In this document: positions 18,110-26,504 of the stretch, piece after piece
Layout of the letters: each line of letters opens with the position of its first letter
How positions within the stretch are numbered: the stretch's first letter is position 1
Source: Maridesulfovibrio zosterae DSM 11974
GTDB lineage: Bacteria; Desulfobacterota; Desulfovibrionia; Desulfovibrionales; Desulfovibrionaceae
DNA: 64,000 bases
NCBI RefSeq assembly: GCF_000425265.1
Contig: NZ_KE384343.1
Span: forward strand, 317,666-381,665
Reading direction: 5' to 3'
Notes under the pieces: model-generated
The model's database searches: none
What the model was told of the DNA's origin: nothing
Seen by the model: the letters and a program-made list of their open reading frames with translations, nothing else
Translations under genes and position numbers: made by a program

Positions 18110-19264
18110 TTAAAAGGCAAGTTGCAGTATTTCAATAAGCTCACCCTGAGTTAGTTCAATGGGGTTTCCTTTCATGCTGCTGGAGTTTGCGGCTTTAAGG
18201 GCAAGCTCAGTGAAATCATTTTCAGTGACGCCCATTTCAGCTAAACCGGAAATATTCAAATCTGTACACAGTTGTTTCACCCATTTAACTCCGTCAGTCA
18301 CAGTAGCGTCTCTTTTGCCAGTTAGAATTCGGGCTGTTTCAGTATAGGCTGCAAGTGAACTGCTCTCAGGCATCCGTTCTTGAAGGGCTCGGATATTTAT
18401 TTCCATAACGTGTGGAAGAAGTGCTGCGCATACAGCTCCGTGCGGTGCCTTAAATTGTCCTCCAAGCGGAGCTGCAAATCCATGAACAGCACCAAGTTTA
18501 GCGTTGGCGAGAGCAATTCCTGAAAAAAGGCTTGCCAGTGCCATACCGCTACGTGCTTCTATGTTGTTTCCTTCAGTAACAGCAGTATGTAAAGAGGCTG
18601 CGGCATGTGCCATACCTTCTTTACAGAGAGGACTGGTTATGGGAGTAGAAAATTTAGATACAAAAGCCTCCATAAGCTGAGTTAAGGCATCAATACCTGT
18701 ATTAGCAGTAACTTTTGGAGGTATTGATGTGGTTAAAACAGGGTCGACTATTGCAAGATCAGGAATCATGTCTGTCGAACGCAGACTTACTTTTACGCCA
18801 TGCTTTTTAGATAGAAGTACAGCATTGGAAGTAACTTCTGACCCTGTTCCCGATGTAGTTGGAACAGCTATCAGCGGTGCAGACTTACCTTCGAGCTGCA
18901 TGCCTTTACCTACCACTTCCAGATAATCATATATGTCACGTTGGTTGTTCAGCAAAGCGGCAATAGCCTTACCTGAATCAAGCACACTTCCTCCGCCGAT
19001 GGCAATGACAACATCACAGCCTTGTTCGCGAGCATTTTTAGCTTGTTTTGAAATAAAATTAGTATCCGGTTCATTGCCGACAGTAATTATGAACGGTGGA
19101 AGTTTTTTATCTTCTAAAGCTGCTATCAGCCATTTAGTCCTTTCGTGATTTCGGCCTGTGATGAGGCAGATCTTATTGCCCATACGGGATGCATGATCCG
19201 GGATTGATTTGGCTGTGCCCGGGCCGAAAATGATTTTAGGAGCTGTAGAGAATTGGAATTTCAT
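18110..19264 (-). CDS. Iron-type (group III) alcohol dehydrogenase
   Basis: NAD(P)-dependent oxidoreductase of 384 residues, normal for the family. The cofactor-binding GGGSVLDSGK is at 90-99 and PTTSGTGSE at 135-143. Of the four residues that usually bind the metal (Asp, His, His, His), Asp192, His261 and His275 are present, but the position of the first His is Gln196 (GIDALTQ instead of GxDALTH). Members with Gln here exist as a subgroup, so this need not mean loss of activity, but metal use may differ. In sulfate reducers such enzymes interconvert short alcohols and aldehydes; the substrate cannot be read here. It stands alone between a terminator and a 270-bp gap. Confidence 0.9.
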   Translation of the reverse strand: MKFQFSTAPKIIFGPGTAKSIPDHASRMGNKICLITGRNHERTKWLIAALEDKKLPPFIITVGNEPDTNFISKQAKNAREQGCDVVIAIGGGSVLDSGKAIAALLNNQRDIYDYLEVVGKGMQLEGKSAPLIAVPTTSGTGSEVTSNAVLLSKKHGVKVSLRSTDMIPDLAIVDPVLTTSIPPKVTANTGIDALTQLMEAFVSKFSTPITSPLCKEGMAHAAASLHTAVTEGNNIEARSGMALASLFSGIALANAKLGAVHGFAAPLGGQFKAPHGAVCAALLPHVMEINIRALQERMPESSSLAAYTETARILTGKRDATVTDGVKWVKQLCTDLNISGLAEMGVTENDFTELALKAANSSSMKGNPIELTQGELIEILQLAF

Positions 19265-19535
19265 TTTAGTCAGTCCACTTATACTTAGGAAAATCCATGA
19301 TGGATTTGTTCCATGTTTTTAAAGATTCTTATAATTATCTGCCAACACGATAAATAATGCTATGAAAATTTTTGATTATACATGGCTATTATATTTAAAC
19401 GAGTTCCAAAAGGCTGCTAACCTATCTGCATTATTATACTGTCTCGTAAAATTAAAATATAGTCCGCCTTTGTATACTTTGACTATATGGATCGTTAGAT
19501 GTCTTGGGTCAAGTTTTTGGAATTATGGATGTTTT

Positions 19536-20474
19536 TCATGATTGCATAAACTTGAAAAATTCAGGGAACCTTTCTTTAATTTTATTGAAGGCAATCATTT
19601 CTGCTTTAACATATGCTTCTGCTGAATCCAGCTTCACACTTCCCCGTTTATCATGAACTATGTCATTGTTCACATCATAATGCCCAAAAGTATGCCCCAT
19701 ATGCAGCATATCTCTAAACCATTGTACTCCAACATCAAGGCAAACCGGACGGTCCCAGTTTTCACCTATACAGGCTCCAGATGGAAGGCGGGCACCAAAT
19801 GGGGCCGCATATCCGTTCGGCAGAGTCGATTTACGTGCTTTATCCATATCTATAAGGGCGCACCATTCGTTGAGCCTGCATTCAGGCAAAGGCCATGCGT
19901 TCTTTTGAAACTGCTCAGAGAGGCCGAGGTTATATGCCCTGCGCTGAGTGTAATTCATACCCTTATTATATATTTTCATTAGGTACTGGTATGAAGGTTT
20001 AAACTCTGTGTATCGCTCCGAGTCACATAACCCGTTTTGAAATGCAGGACACCACCAGCATTGTCCTATTTCTCCTACTCCAGTGTGGTCGCCAATTGCT
20101 GTCAACAGATTACCAACAATATCTGCTCGAACATCAATGTCGTTATGTATTGTCAGCAGGTATTTAGATTCAGTTTTCTCCCATCCGTACTGGTAGCGTA
20201 TAGATAGTAGATAGGCATAGTCAACAGCGGCCCTTTCTAAATCTGTCGGGTCAATGCCATTCCAGTATCGTGGAGTGAAATGTTCAACAATATCGCTGAA
20301 ATATTCAAGAGTCTTAGTGTGATTTTTACGCTCGTATTCGGCCGTTAGGGGTTCTTCCTGAAAATATATCTTACTAATATGCTGCCCACATTGCTCTGTT
20401 AAAGTGAGTAATGAAAGAGCAGTTTGGTAAACTTTACCGAATACGTTGATTACTACATCAATTTTTGGGGACAT
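19536..20474 (-). CDS. Unknown protein, possibly GT-A glycosyltransferase-like
   Basis: A 312-residue soluble protein. The N-terminus (KIDVVINVFGKVYQTALSLLTLTEQ) and a later LLTIHNDIDVRADIVGNLL resemble the first strand and the DxD region of family 2 GT-A glycosyltransferases, with NDID as the possible metal site (about residue 110). The C-terminal half is rich in Trp, Cys and His and matches nothing I recognise. No signal peptide or membrane segment. The ATG at 20474 has no strong Shine-Dalgarno. Treat the glycosyltransferase label as a structural guess. Confidence 0.6.
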   Translation of the reverse strand: MSPKIDVVINVFGKVYQTALSLLTLTEQCGQHISKIYFQEEPLTAEYERKNHTKTLEYFSDIVEHFTPRYWNGIDPTDLERAAVDYAYLLSIRYQYGWEKTESKYLLTIHNDIDVRADIVGNLLTAIGDHTGVGEIGQCWWCPAFQNGLCDSERYTEFKPSYQYLMKIYNKGMNYTQRRAYNLGLSEQFQKNAWPLPECRLNEWCALIDMDKARKSTLPNGYAAPFGARLPSGACIGENWDRPVCLDVGVQWFRDMLHMGHTFGHYDVNNDIVHDKRGSVKLDSAEAYVKAEMIAFNKIKERFPEFFKFMQS

Positions 20475-20631
20475 AGTTGTGCGCCTGACTTGTGTGTTAA
20501 GTTTTCATCATGGAAACAATATTGTTTTAGCATGGCGGATTTATTTGATGCAAATAAGAAGGAAGGCAGGGAGTGAAAATGTTTTTTTAGGTGGAATGAA
20601 ATATTTTCTATAAATACTTTGGTATAAATTA

Positions 20632-20657
20632 AGGCCAGCTGTTTTGTAAGCTGGCCT
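20632..20657 (-). terminator. Hairpin after the TSCPD gene
   Basis: A 9-bp stem (20632-20640 with 20649-20657). No good T-run follows on the minus strand, so termination may be weak. Confidence 0.5.
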
Positions 20658-20670
20658 CAGAATAAAACAG

Positions 20671-20985
20671 TTACTCTGAATCAAGGTATTCAGATAGCGC
20701 ACAGCAAAGCTGGTCTGCACATGATGTAGGCTTGTTGCCGCAGGTGATACCTTTAAGCTTAGATAATATTTCAGTCAGTTTCATACCAGTAACTAATGTG
20801 GATACAGCTTTGAGATTGCCGTCACATCCACCGGTAAATTTCACGTAAGTCAGTTTACCGTCTTCCACTGCATAACGAATAAGTTTTGCACAGACTCCTT
20901 TTGGAATGAAGTCATGTGCATTAACCGGTTCATCTGTTCCTCCAAAAGGGGCCATAATCTGTGGCTGTAGCGTGATGTTTTCCAT
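20671..20985 (-). CDS. TSCPD-domain protein (TIGR03905-like)
   Basis: A 104-residue protein with the short TSCPD domain also found at the C-terminus of class II ribonucleotide reductases. Visible landmarks are GGCDGNLKAVSTLV (about 53-66) and the GNKPTSCADQL motif (about 83-93), in which Ala replaces the usual Pro. Four conserved cysteines (Cys54, Cys82, Cys89, Cys94-95 region) could bind a metal. Free-standing versions are widespread in anaerobes and have no firmly assigned function. GGGATT lies a few bases before the ATG. No operon partner. Confidence 0.8.
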   Translation of the reverse strand: MENITLQPQIMAPFGGTDEPVNAHDFIPKGVCAKLIRYAVEDGKLTYVKFTGGCDGNLKAVSTLVTGMKLTEILSKLKGITCGNKPTSCADQLCCALSEYLDSE

Positions 20986-21342
20986 TTTAATCCCGAGGTT
21001 TTTATTAAGTCATTTCCGCATTAAATCTTGCGGATTAAATATTTTGAAAAGATGCAACTGCATGCTCAAGGTGATTTTCACCATGAAATACCATTGAAGG
21101 TCAAGGGGAAGGGATAGGTTCTGGTTAGGTTACATGTAAGCTTAGGAGCAAGAAAAAACCATTTTGACTTATAAGTCAGGTTATGGAATTTTTATTTTTA
21201 TATTTGGAAAATTATGAAACGATGATGCTTCTGTCTGGTATCGGCAGGTTTTATCCTATGGTTTTTATTAGGTGTAATTTGATGCGGGATTTCTTTTAAG
21301 ATACTATTACGGTTGATATAAACAGTCGCTGGAGAAGTCATT
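20986..21342. other. Intergenic region before the radical SAM gene
   Basis: 357 bp without a gene. A 14-nt palindrome TGACTTATAAGTCA lies at 21165-21178 and a small TCCGCA/TGCGGA hairpin near 21014-21034; either may be regulatory. No clear promoter was identified. Confidence 0.5.
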
Positions 21343-22665
21343 TTGGCACATTATACTCATAAAATTAATTACCCTGTAAAAATTCAAGTTGAGGTTACTA
21401 CCAGATGTAATATGGCATGCTCAATGTGTGTAAAATATGCAGATGGTAGTGATATTCAGGAAGCAGATTTAAAGTTTGAAAGTTTTAAAAAATTAAGCTC
21501 TGCTTTAGAACATTGTGAAGTGCTGATTCTAAACGGTATAGGTGAGCCTTTACTACATCCTGAGTTGGCTGAAATGGCCGCATTTGCAAAGGAGCGCATG
21601 CCAAAGGGGAGTTCTATCGGTTTTCAGACAAATGGTTTGTTAATTACAGATCAGAAGGCTGAAAGTCTGGTTGAATCAGGAGTGGATACGTTTTGTATTT
21701 CCATTGATTCTCTTGAATCCGGTGATTGCAACGTAGGCGAGTTGCATGGGCAGACTTGTATCGATCGGCTTGCACGTACTTTTTCTAAACTTTCAAGTGC
21801 AGGGGAGAAGTACGGCCGGAAAGTTCGACTTGGGGTAGAGTTCGTACTTATGGCTGAGACTTATAAGCAGTTGCCGCAGGTCATAAGCTGGGCGTCAAGT
21901 CATGGTGCGGAGTTCGTTGTCTGCTCACATGTGTTTGCATATAATAAATCAATGCAGGATCAATCCTTATTCAATACGAATACCTCAAAGGCATATTCTC
22001 TTTTTAAAAAATGGCAGAATCTAGCTACAGAACATGGGGTGGACTTTTATAATTATTTTGATGTGGTTTTCAAATTTATAAAGAGTGATACTGATAAAAA
22101 ACTTGTAGACATTGTCAAAGATATGTTTGCGGATGCCAAGAGTCAGGATATATGGATTAATTTCCGAAGTCTGATCGAGTGGGATAAACGTATGCAAAGT
22201 AATACATTTAATGATATCAATAGGATATATGCAGAGTCCGTGGAACTGGCAGAAAGGTCTGGAATTGCACTGCGTATGCCTCCTTTGATGGCTTCGGATA
22301 ACCTTTCTTGCCGATTCCTGGAAGAGGGAGCTGTGTTTATAACATCTATGGGGGATATCAGTCCTTGCCAGTTCTTGTGGCACGGGTTCTCCTGCTATAT
22401 GGATGGAAGTGAAAAGGTTGTTAAGCCGACGGTATTTGGAAATCTTGATGATGGAGATTTCAGCGACGTATGGAATTCTGTAAAATATGTTCAGTTTCGT
22501 GATGATGTTTTAAAATATGAATATCCGTACTGCTCCAACTGCTCTTTAGTACCATGTGATGATATCATAGGTAGAGCAAACGACTTTGAATATGATTGTT
22601 TAGGGGTAAAGGTCCCCTGTGGCCATTGCCCATGGGCAATGGGTGGTTTGCAGTGCTTATTATAA
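21343..22665 (+). CDS. Radical SAM/SPASM-domain protein
   Basis: A 440-residue iron-sulfur enzyme. The SAM-cluster motif is CNMACSMC near residues 20-27, preceded by IQVEVTTR and followed by GIGEPLLHPEL, as in the family. The C-terminal 130 residues are Cys-rich (CRFLEEG, SPCQFLWHG, YCSNCSLVPC, PCGHCPW), the layout of a SPASM domain binding auxiliary Fe-S clusters. Such proteins modify peptides or act as enzyme maturases. No precursor peptide or partner gene is adjacent, so the substrate is unknown. The start is TTG at 21343, supported by GGAGAAG six bases upstream; no ATG alternative exists before the Cys motif. Confidence 0.88.
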   Translation: MAHYTHKINYPVKIQVEVTTRCNMACSMCVKYADGSDIQEADLKFESFKKLSSALEHCEVLILNGIGEPLLHPELAEMAAFAKERMPKGSSIGFQTNGLLITDQKAESLVESGVDTFCISIDSLESGDCNVGELHGQTCIDRLARTFSKLSSAGEKYGRKVRLGVEFVLMAETYKQLPQVISWASSHGAEFVVCSHVFAYNKSMQDQSLFNTNTSKAYSLFKKWQNLATEHGVDFYNYFDVVFKFIKSDTDKKLVDIVKDMFADAKSQDIWINFRSLIEWDKRMQSNTFNDINRIYAESVELAERSGIALRMPPLMASDNLSCRFLEEGAVFITSMGDISPCQFLWHGFSCYMDGSEKVVKPTVFGNLDDGDFSDVWNSVKYVQFRDDVLKYEYPYCSNCSLVPCDDIIGRANDFEYDCLGVKVPCGHCPWAMGGLQCLL

Positions 22666-22696
22666 AGTGTTGTTTGAGTTATGAGATTGTAAAAAA

Positions 22697-22724
22697 AAAG
22701 GGCTGGCAAAATTGCCAACCCTTT
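22697..22724. terminator. Bidirectional terminator between radical SAM gene and glpR
   Basis: A stem of 13 positions with one mismatch (22697-22709 with 22712-22724), A-run before and T-rich sequence after, between convergent genes. Confidence 0.82.
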
Positions 22725-22745
22725 CTTTTATAAAGTTTCTTAGTT

Positions 22746-23570
22746 TCATTCTATTATCTCTGCTTCAGTAACATATAGGTCAACTTCTTTGCTTTTCATT
22801 AGATCCTGAAAAACTTGCGGAGGTCTTTTGTCTGTGAAAATTGCATCAATTTCACCCAGATCCGCAATACGGACCATTGCGTTGCGATTGAATTTTGTAT
22901 GGTCAGTTACAAGAAAAATATTTCTGGCATTGTTGATGATTTCACGGGCAACCCTGACTTCATGGTAATCATAGTCGAGAAGAGTCCCATCTTCATCTAT
23001 GCCGGAAACTCCAATGATTCCGTAATCTACTTTGAATTGCTTGATAAATTCAACAGTAGCTTCGCCGGTCACTCCCTTATCTCTTTGGCGAACCATGCCA
23101 CCTGCAACGATTACTTCACATTCATTATCGCTCATGGTCAGAGCTACGTTAAGATTGTTGGTGATAACTCTGAGTGATTTGTGCCCTGAAAGAGCCTTGG
23201 CGACCTCTTCGGTAGTTGTGCCCAGGTTTATAAATAAAGAAGCACGGTCAGGAATAAGTTTTGCTACCATCTCTGCGATCAGCTTCTTTTCTTGATGGAG
23301 AATATTTCTGCGTGCGCTGTAATCAACATTTTCCACACTTGAGGATCGACCGGCCCCACCGTGAAAACGCTGCAACAGTTTATGAGTACAAAGTTTATTG
23401 ATATCGCGTCTGATAGTCTGTGGTGTGACTTCAAAGTGATGAGCTAGTGTCTCAATAGGAGCGAATCCTCTATCGCTGACAATATCAAATATTTCGCGTT
23501 GCCGTTTGGAGAGTGAATCTAAGCTAATCTTAGACCCTTTTGGCTTTTTGGTTTTAGCTTTATCAATCAA
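22746..23570 (-). CDS. glpR: DeoR-family repressor, probable glycerol regulator GlpR
   Basis: A 274-residue regulator with the DeoR layout: an N-terminal winged helix-turn-helix (LSKRQREIFDIV to RRDINKLCTHKLLQRFHGGA, about residues 20-75) and a C-terminal sugar-phosphate-sensing domain with NLGTTTEEVA, ITNNLNVA and GVSGIDEDGTLLDYD. It is divergent from glpD-glpF-glpK, so glycerol-3-phosphate is the likely inducer. The start is taken as TTG at 23570, nine bases after AAGGAG; an ATG at 23579 directly abuts that site and the upstream TTG at 23603 lies before it. A 35-bp inverted repeat overlaps the leader and may serve autoregulation. Confidence 0.85.
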   Translation of the reverse strand: MIDKAKTKKPKGSKISLDSLSKRQREIFDIVSDRGFAPIETLAHHFEVTPQTIRRDINKLCTHKLLQRFHGGAGRSSSVENVDYSARRNILHQEKKLIAEMVAKLIPDRASLFINLGTTTEEVAKALSGHKSLRVITNNLNVALTMSDNECEVIVAGGMVRQRDKGVTGEATVEFIKQFKVDYGIIGVSGIDEDGTLLDYDYHEVRVAREIINNARNIFLVTDHTKFNRNAMVRIADLGEIDAIFTDKRPPQVFQDLMKSKEVDLYVTEAEIIE

Positions 23571-23597
23571 AATGACCATCTCCTTACTTTCTATAAT

Positions 23598-23632
23598 GAA
23601 CAACTTTTTCGCGTATGCGCGTTTTTTTGTTC
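23598..23632 (-). promoter_or_regulatory. Nested inverted repeat at the glpR leader
   Basis: Outer arms GAACAA (23598-23603) and TTGTTC (23627-23632), inner arms CGCG (23610-23613) and CGCG (23618-23621), just upstream of the glpR start. It may be an autoregulatory operator or a leader hairpin. Confidence 0.45.
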
Positions 23633-23757
23633 TAATATTTTACTGATTATATCAGAATTTTGGGAAAAAAAGAAAAATATATTTCACTTGATAATGATTA
23701 CCTAGCAGTTGAATCTTTAACAGGCAAGGTAAAGTCATTATATTTACACATATTAAG

Positions 23758-23803
23758 GTCTCAAGGAGTATTAATGCTTCATCCATTAGCAAATAATTGA
23801 GAC
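23758..23803 (+). other. Eight-codon open frame inside an inverted repeat
   Basis: AAGGAG (23763-23768) is followed five bases later by ATG and an eight-codon frame (MLHPLANN) ending in TGA at 23798-23800. The frame is enclosed by GTCTCAA (23758-23764) and TTGAGAC (23797-23803), with an inner TAATG/CATTA pair. It could be a leader peptide for glpD or chance. Confidence 0.35.
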
Positions 23804-23933
23804 TATACCAAGGTATGTTTTATGTGTTATAGTCTATAAGGTTATGTAATTATATTATTTTTTAAATTACTTTTTTTGAGAGATTATTTTGTCACGCATA
23901 AAGGTTCGTTTTTGTTTGTTTTTATAAGAAATA

Positions 23934-23957
23934 TTCAAATTCGAAAATATTTTCTTG
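23934..23957 (+). promoter_or_regulatory. Candidate GlpR operator upstream of glpD
   Basis: The 24-nt stretch beginning TTCAAATTCGAA and ending TTTTCTTG recurs with one indel and two changes before glpF (26342-26366). The TTCGAA core is palindromic. Confidence 0.55.
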
Positions 23958-24152
23958 TAAAAATGTTTTCAATATGTCACATTTTGATCAAAAGCGAAAC
24001 ACAATGCAAACGTATCTGTCTTGGTATGTTTTTTTATTGAGTGATTGGGGAAAGTTCGATTCAGTCGAGATGTGGGTCTTATAACTGTTTGAACTTATAA
24101 AAATTTCAAAATTTTATCGGCGTATCAAGCCGAACAGAGAGTGGGTGTTGCC

Positions 24153-25718
24153 ATGAAACGTTCAGATTTTATCCAGCAAATGGAAGACAGCGCAAAGGTC
24201 TGGGATTTCATCATAATCGGTGGAGGAGCTACGGGTCTTGGTTCTGGCCTGGATGCCGCAGCTCGTGGGTATTCGGTACTTCTTCTTGAGCAGGGCGACT
24301 TCGCCGAAGCAACCTCCAGTCGTAGTACTAAAATGGTTCACGGCGGTGTAAGATATCTCGCTCAGGGTAATATTTCTCTGGTTATGGAAGCACTGCACGA
24401 GCGCGGTATCCTAAAGCAGAATGCTCCTCATATGTGTTACAATCAGAAATTTATCGTTCCTGATTATAAATGGTTCGGTCTGCCTTATTATGGAATCGGA
24501 CTCAAATGTTATGATATGCTGGCTAGAAAATATAGCTTCGGTCCTTCCCAGATCTTTTCTAAAAGAAAAGTTATGCAGGAAGTTCCCGGCGTGCTTACCA
24601 AAAAGCTCAAAGGCGGCGTAACTTATCATGACGGTCAGTTTGACGATGCCAGACTTGCTCTTACTCTTGCCCGTACAATGTCTGACTTGGGCGGTACACC
24701 TCTTAACTACACCAAAGTAACTGGTCTTGTTAAGAATCCTAGCGGATATGTCTGTGGTGTTCAGGCTGAAGATAAACTCAGTGGTAAGTCATACGAATTG
24801 AAGGCTAAAGCTGTTATCAATGCTACTGGTATCTTCACTGATGATATTATGAATATGGACAACAGCGATCATAAAAAATTGATTGCTCCTAGTCAGGGTA
24901 TCCATATTGTTATTGACCGTGAATTTCTTGGCGGTGATACCGGAATTATGGTTCCTAAGACTGATGATGGCCGTGTAATTTTCTTTGTGCCATGGCATGG
25001 CAAAGTTGTTGTGGGAACAACTGATACACCTCTTTCAGGTGTATGTATGGAGCCAAAACCTTTGGAAGAGGAAATTAACTTTCTGGTTGAGCACTCTGCA
25101 AGATATCTCGCTAAAGCACCCACCCGTGCTGACGTGTTGAGTGTCTTCACAGGAATCAGACCTCTTATCGCTGCCGGAGATGAAAACGGTAAAACTTCAG
25201 CTCTTTCCAGAGACCATTATCTGACAATTTCACCCAACAAACTGTTGACCATTGCAGGTGGTAAATGGACTACCTACAGACATATGGCTGAAGATTGTAT
25301 TGATAATGCAATTAAAATGGGTGGCCACGCTTTCCGTCCTTCTCCTACCCAGAATGTTAAACTTCACGGTTATACTGAAGAGTTTGACCACAACGACCAT
25401 ATGCATGTCTATGGTAGTGAAGCCGCGGATATTATGGCTCTTGCTGCTGAGTATCCCGAACTTGATACTCGCATGCACGAAAATCTTCCTTATTCCTGGC
25501 TGGAAGTGGTATGGGCTGCCCGAAATGAATGGGCTCAGACTGTTTCTGATGCACTTGCACGCAGAACCAGAGCTTTGATTCTTAACGCCAAAGCAGCAGC
25601 AGAAGTGGCTCCTAAAGCTGCTGAGATCATGGCCATTGAGCTTGGTAAAGATGAAGAGTGGATCAAAGCACAGATTGAAGAATTTGTGACTTTGTCCAAG
25701 AATTACATAGTAGATTAA
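24153..25718 (+). CDS. glpD: FAD-dependent glycerol-3-phosphate dehydrogenase
   Basis: Membrane-associated flavoenzyme that oxidises glycerol-3-phosphate to dihydroxyacetone phosphate and passes electrons to quinone. The protein is 521 residues. The FAD-binding DFIIIGGGATGLG is at 18-30, followed by the TSSRSTKMVHGGVRYL signature near 57-72; the C-terminal domain (about 385-521) is the helical cap of the GlpD family. The ATG at 24153 is preferred over the GTG at 24141, since GTGGGTG upstream can act as ribosome site. It opens the glycerol catabolic cluster and is divergent from glpR. The 24-nt motif shared with glpF lies about 200 bp upstream. Confidence 0.95.
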   Translation: MKRSDFIQQMEDSAKVWDFIIIGGGATGLGSGLDAAARGYSVLLLEQGDFAEATSSRSTKMVHGGVRYLAQGNISLVMEALHERGILKQNAPHMCYNQKFIVPDYKWFGLPYYGIGLKCYDMLARKYSFGPSQIFSKRKVMQEVPGVLTKKLKGGVTYHDGQFDDARLALTLARTMSDLGGTPLNYTKVTGLVKNPSGYVCGVQAEDKLSGKSYELKAKAVINATGIFTDDIMNMDNSDHKKLIAPSQGIHIVIDREFLGGDTGIMVPKTDDGRVIFFVPWHGKVVVGTTDTPLSGVCMEPKPLEEEINFLVEHSARYLAKAPTRADVLSVFTGIRPLIAAGDENGKTSALSRDHYLTISPNKLLTIAGGKWTTYRHMAEDCIDNAIKMGGHAFRPSPTQNVKLHGYTEEFDHNDHMHVYGSEAADIMALAAEYPELDTRMHENLPYSWLEVVWAARNEWAQTVSDALARRTRALILNAKAAAEVAPKAAEIMAIELGKDEEWIKAQIEEFVTLSKNYIVD

Positions 25719-25809
25719 GTAGTATTAACCCTTTGCTGTTCTGATTGCAGAAGTTTTATGATCGGTATTCCTGGACTGATTAACTTCTTTTAGGGCGATT
25801 ATTGACCTT

Positions 25810-25858
25810 CTTCATGTTTAAAATAGAATCTTCCCTTTCTATTTTAAATATTGTGAAG
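25810..25858 (+). other. Long AT-rich hairpin downstream of glpD
   Basis: A 12-bp perfect stem TTTAAAATAGAA / TTCTATTTTAAA (25817-25828 with 25837-25848), enclosed by CTTCA/TGAAG (25810-25814 with 25854-25858). No T-run follows, so it is more likely an mRNA 3'-end structure or processing site than a terminator. Confidence 0.5.
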
Positions 25859-25932
25859 AATGGTATTTGAAAGTGTTACTGTTTTGTGCAGTGCTTTCGT
25901 CGTCCCGATTATGACACTTAGGTTGATAGATT

Positions 25933-26032
25933 TGCATCTGCGGATGCACCATATTCTCCAAAGAAGACGGGGGATTTTCCTCCGTCACCCCTTCCCTTTG
26001 CCGTCGGTTACCTGGACCGGCGGCTTTTTTTT
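25933..26032 (+). ncRNA. Candidate small RNA with strong terminator
   Basis: Three hairpins in a row within 100 bases: TGCATC/GATGCA (25933-25948), GACGG/CCGTC (25966-25986), and a GC-rich terminator (26000-26008 with 26016-26024) followed by eight T. The terminator is 280 bp after glpD, further than expected for a plain gene end. It may end the glpD mRNA or a separate small RNA. No known riboswitch consensus was recognised. Confidence 0.4.
26000..26032 (+). terminator. Rho-independent terminator between glpD and glpF
   Basis: A 9-bp GC-rich stem with one G-U pair (26000-26008 with 26016-26024), a 7-nt loop and eight T. Confidence 0.9.
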
Positions 26033-26218
26033 GTTTCAAATTTATCTTGCCAAAAATTATATTATTGATCACAAAATAGGTGGAAATATTATTTGTGAGC
26101 GTCTTCACTTCTTTTGTTTTCGTTTACGAAACAATTTTATTAAGAATCAGAGCTCATTTTTAATATATTATATGGCTGTTTCTTGCTTGGAAAAGTCTTG
26201 TATTTATTTTTATGATTC

Positions 26219-26386
26219 TTTTGTGACAAGGGTTTGACAGTATTTTTAATCCATTTTGACAAAAAGGGTAGGAGGTGATGTTCACAACTGTTTAGAATTA
26301 GTGGTTTTTGCTAATGTGAAAGCTTTTGTTACAAAATTATTTTCAAATTCGAACATTATTGTCTTGATTTTTTTTGTGTGACAAAA
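26219..26386 (+). promoter_or_regulatory. Repeated TTTTGT-ACAAAA-like palindromes upstream of glpF
   Basis: Four related sites: TTTTGTGACAA at 26219-26229, TTTTGACAAAA at 26254-26264, TTTTGTTACAAAA at 26324-26336 and TTTTGTGTGACAAAA at 26372-26386. They may be binding sites of a CRP/FNR-family regulator or overlap promoter boxes. Confidence 0.4.
26342..26366 (+). promoter_or_regulatory. Candidate GlpR operator upstream of glpF
   Basis: A 25-nt stretch starting TTCAAATTCGAAC and ending TTGTCTTG, almost identical to the site before glpD (23934-23957). It lies between two of the TTTTGT-type palindromes. Confidence 0.55.
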
Positions 26387-26504
26387 TAGTGTCGATCCAG
26401 AGGAAATGGTAAAAGCGTTAGTTTTGATCTAGCGTGAGGTGTTATTCGTTTCCGAAGAGAAACGAATCTTGGTTTAACTGCTTTTAAAAGATGTGGGAGT
26501 GATT

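Noticed and set aside
25930..26032. Known riboswitch (cobalamin, TPP, SAM) downstream of glpD
   Set aside because: None of the conserved cores of these classes could be found, and no gene follows in the right position.
25839..26108. Open frame of 89 codons on the minus strand downstream of glpD
   Set aside because: It runs through the terminator and hairpin chain, has no Shine-Dalgarno and no protein-like composition.
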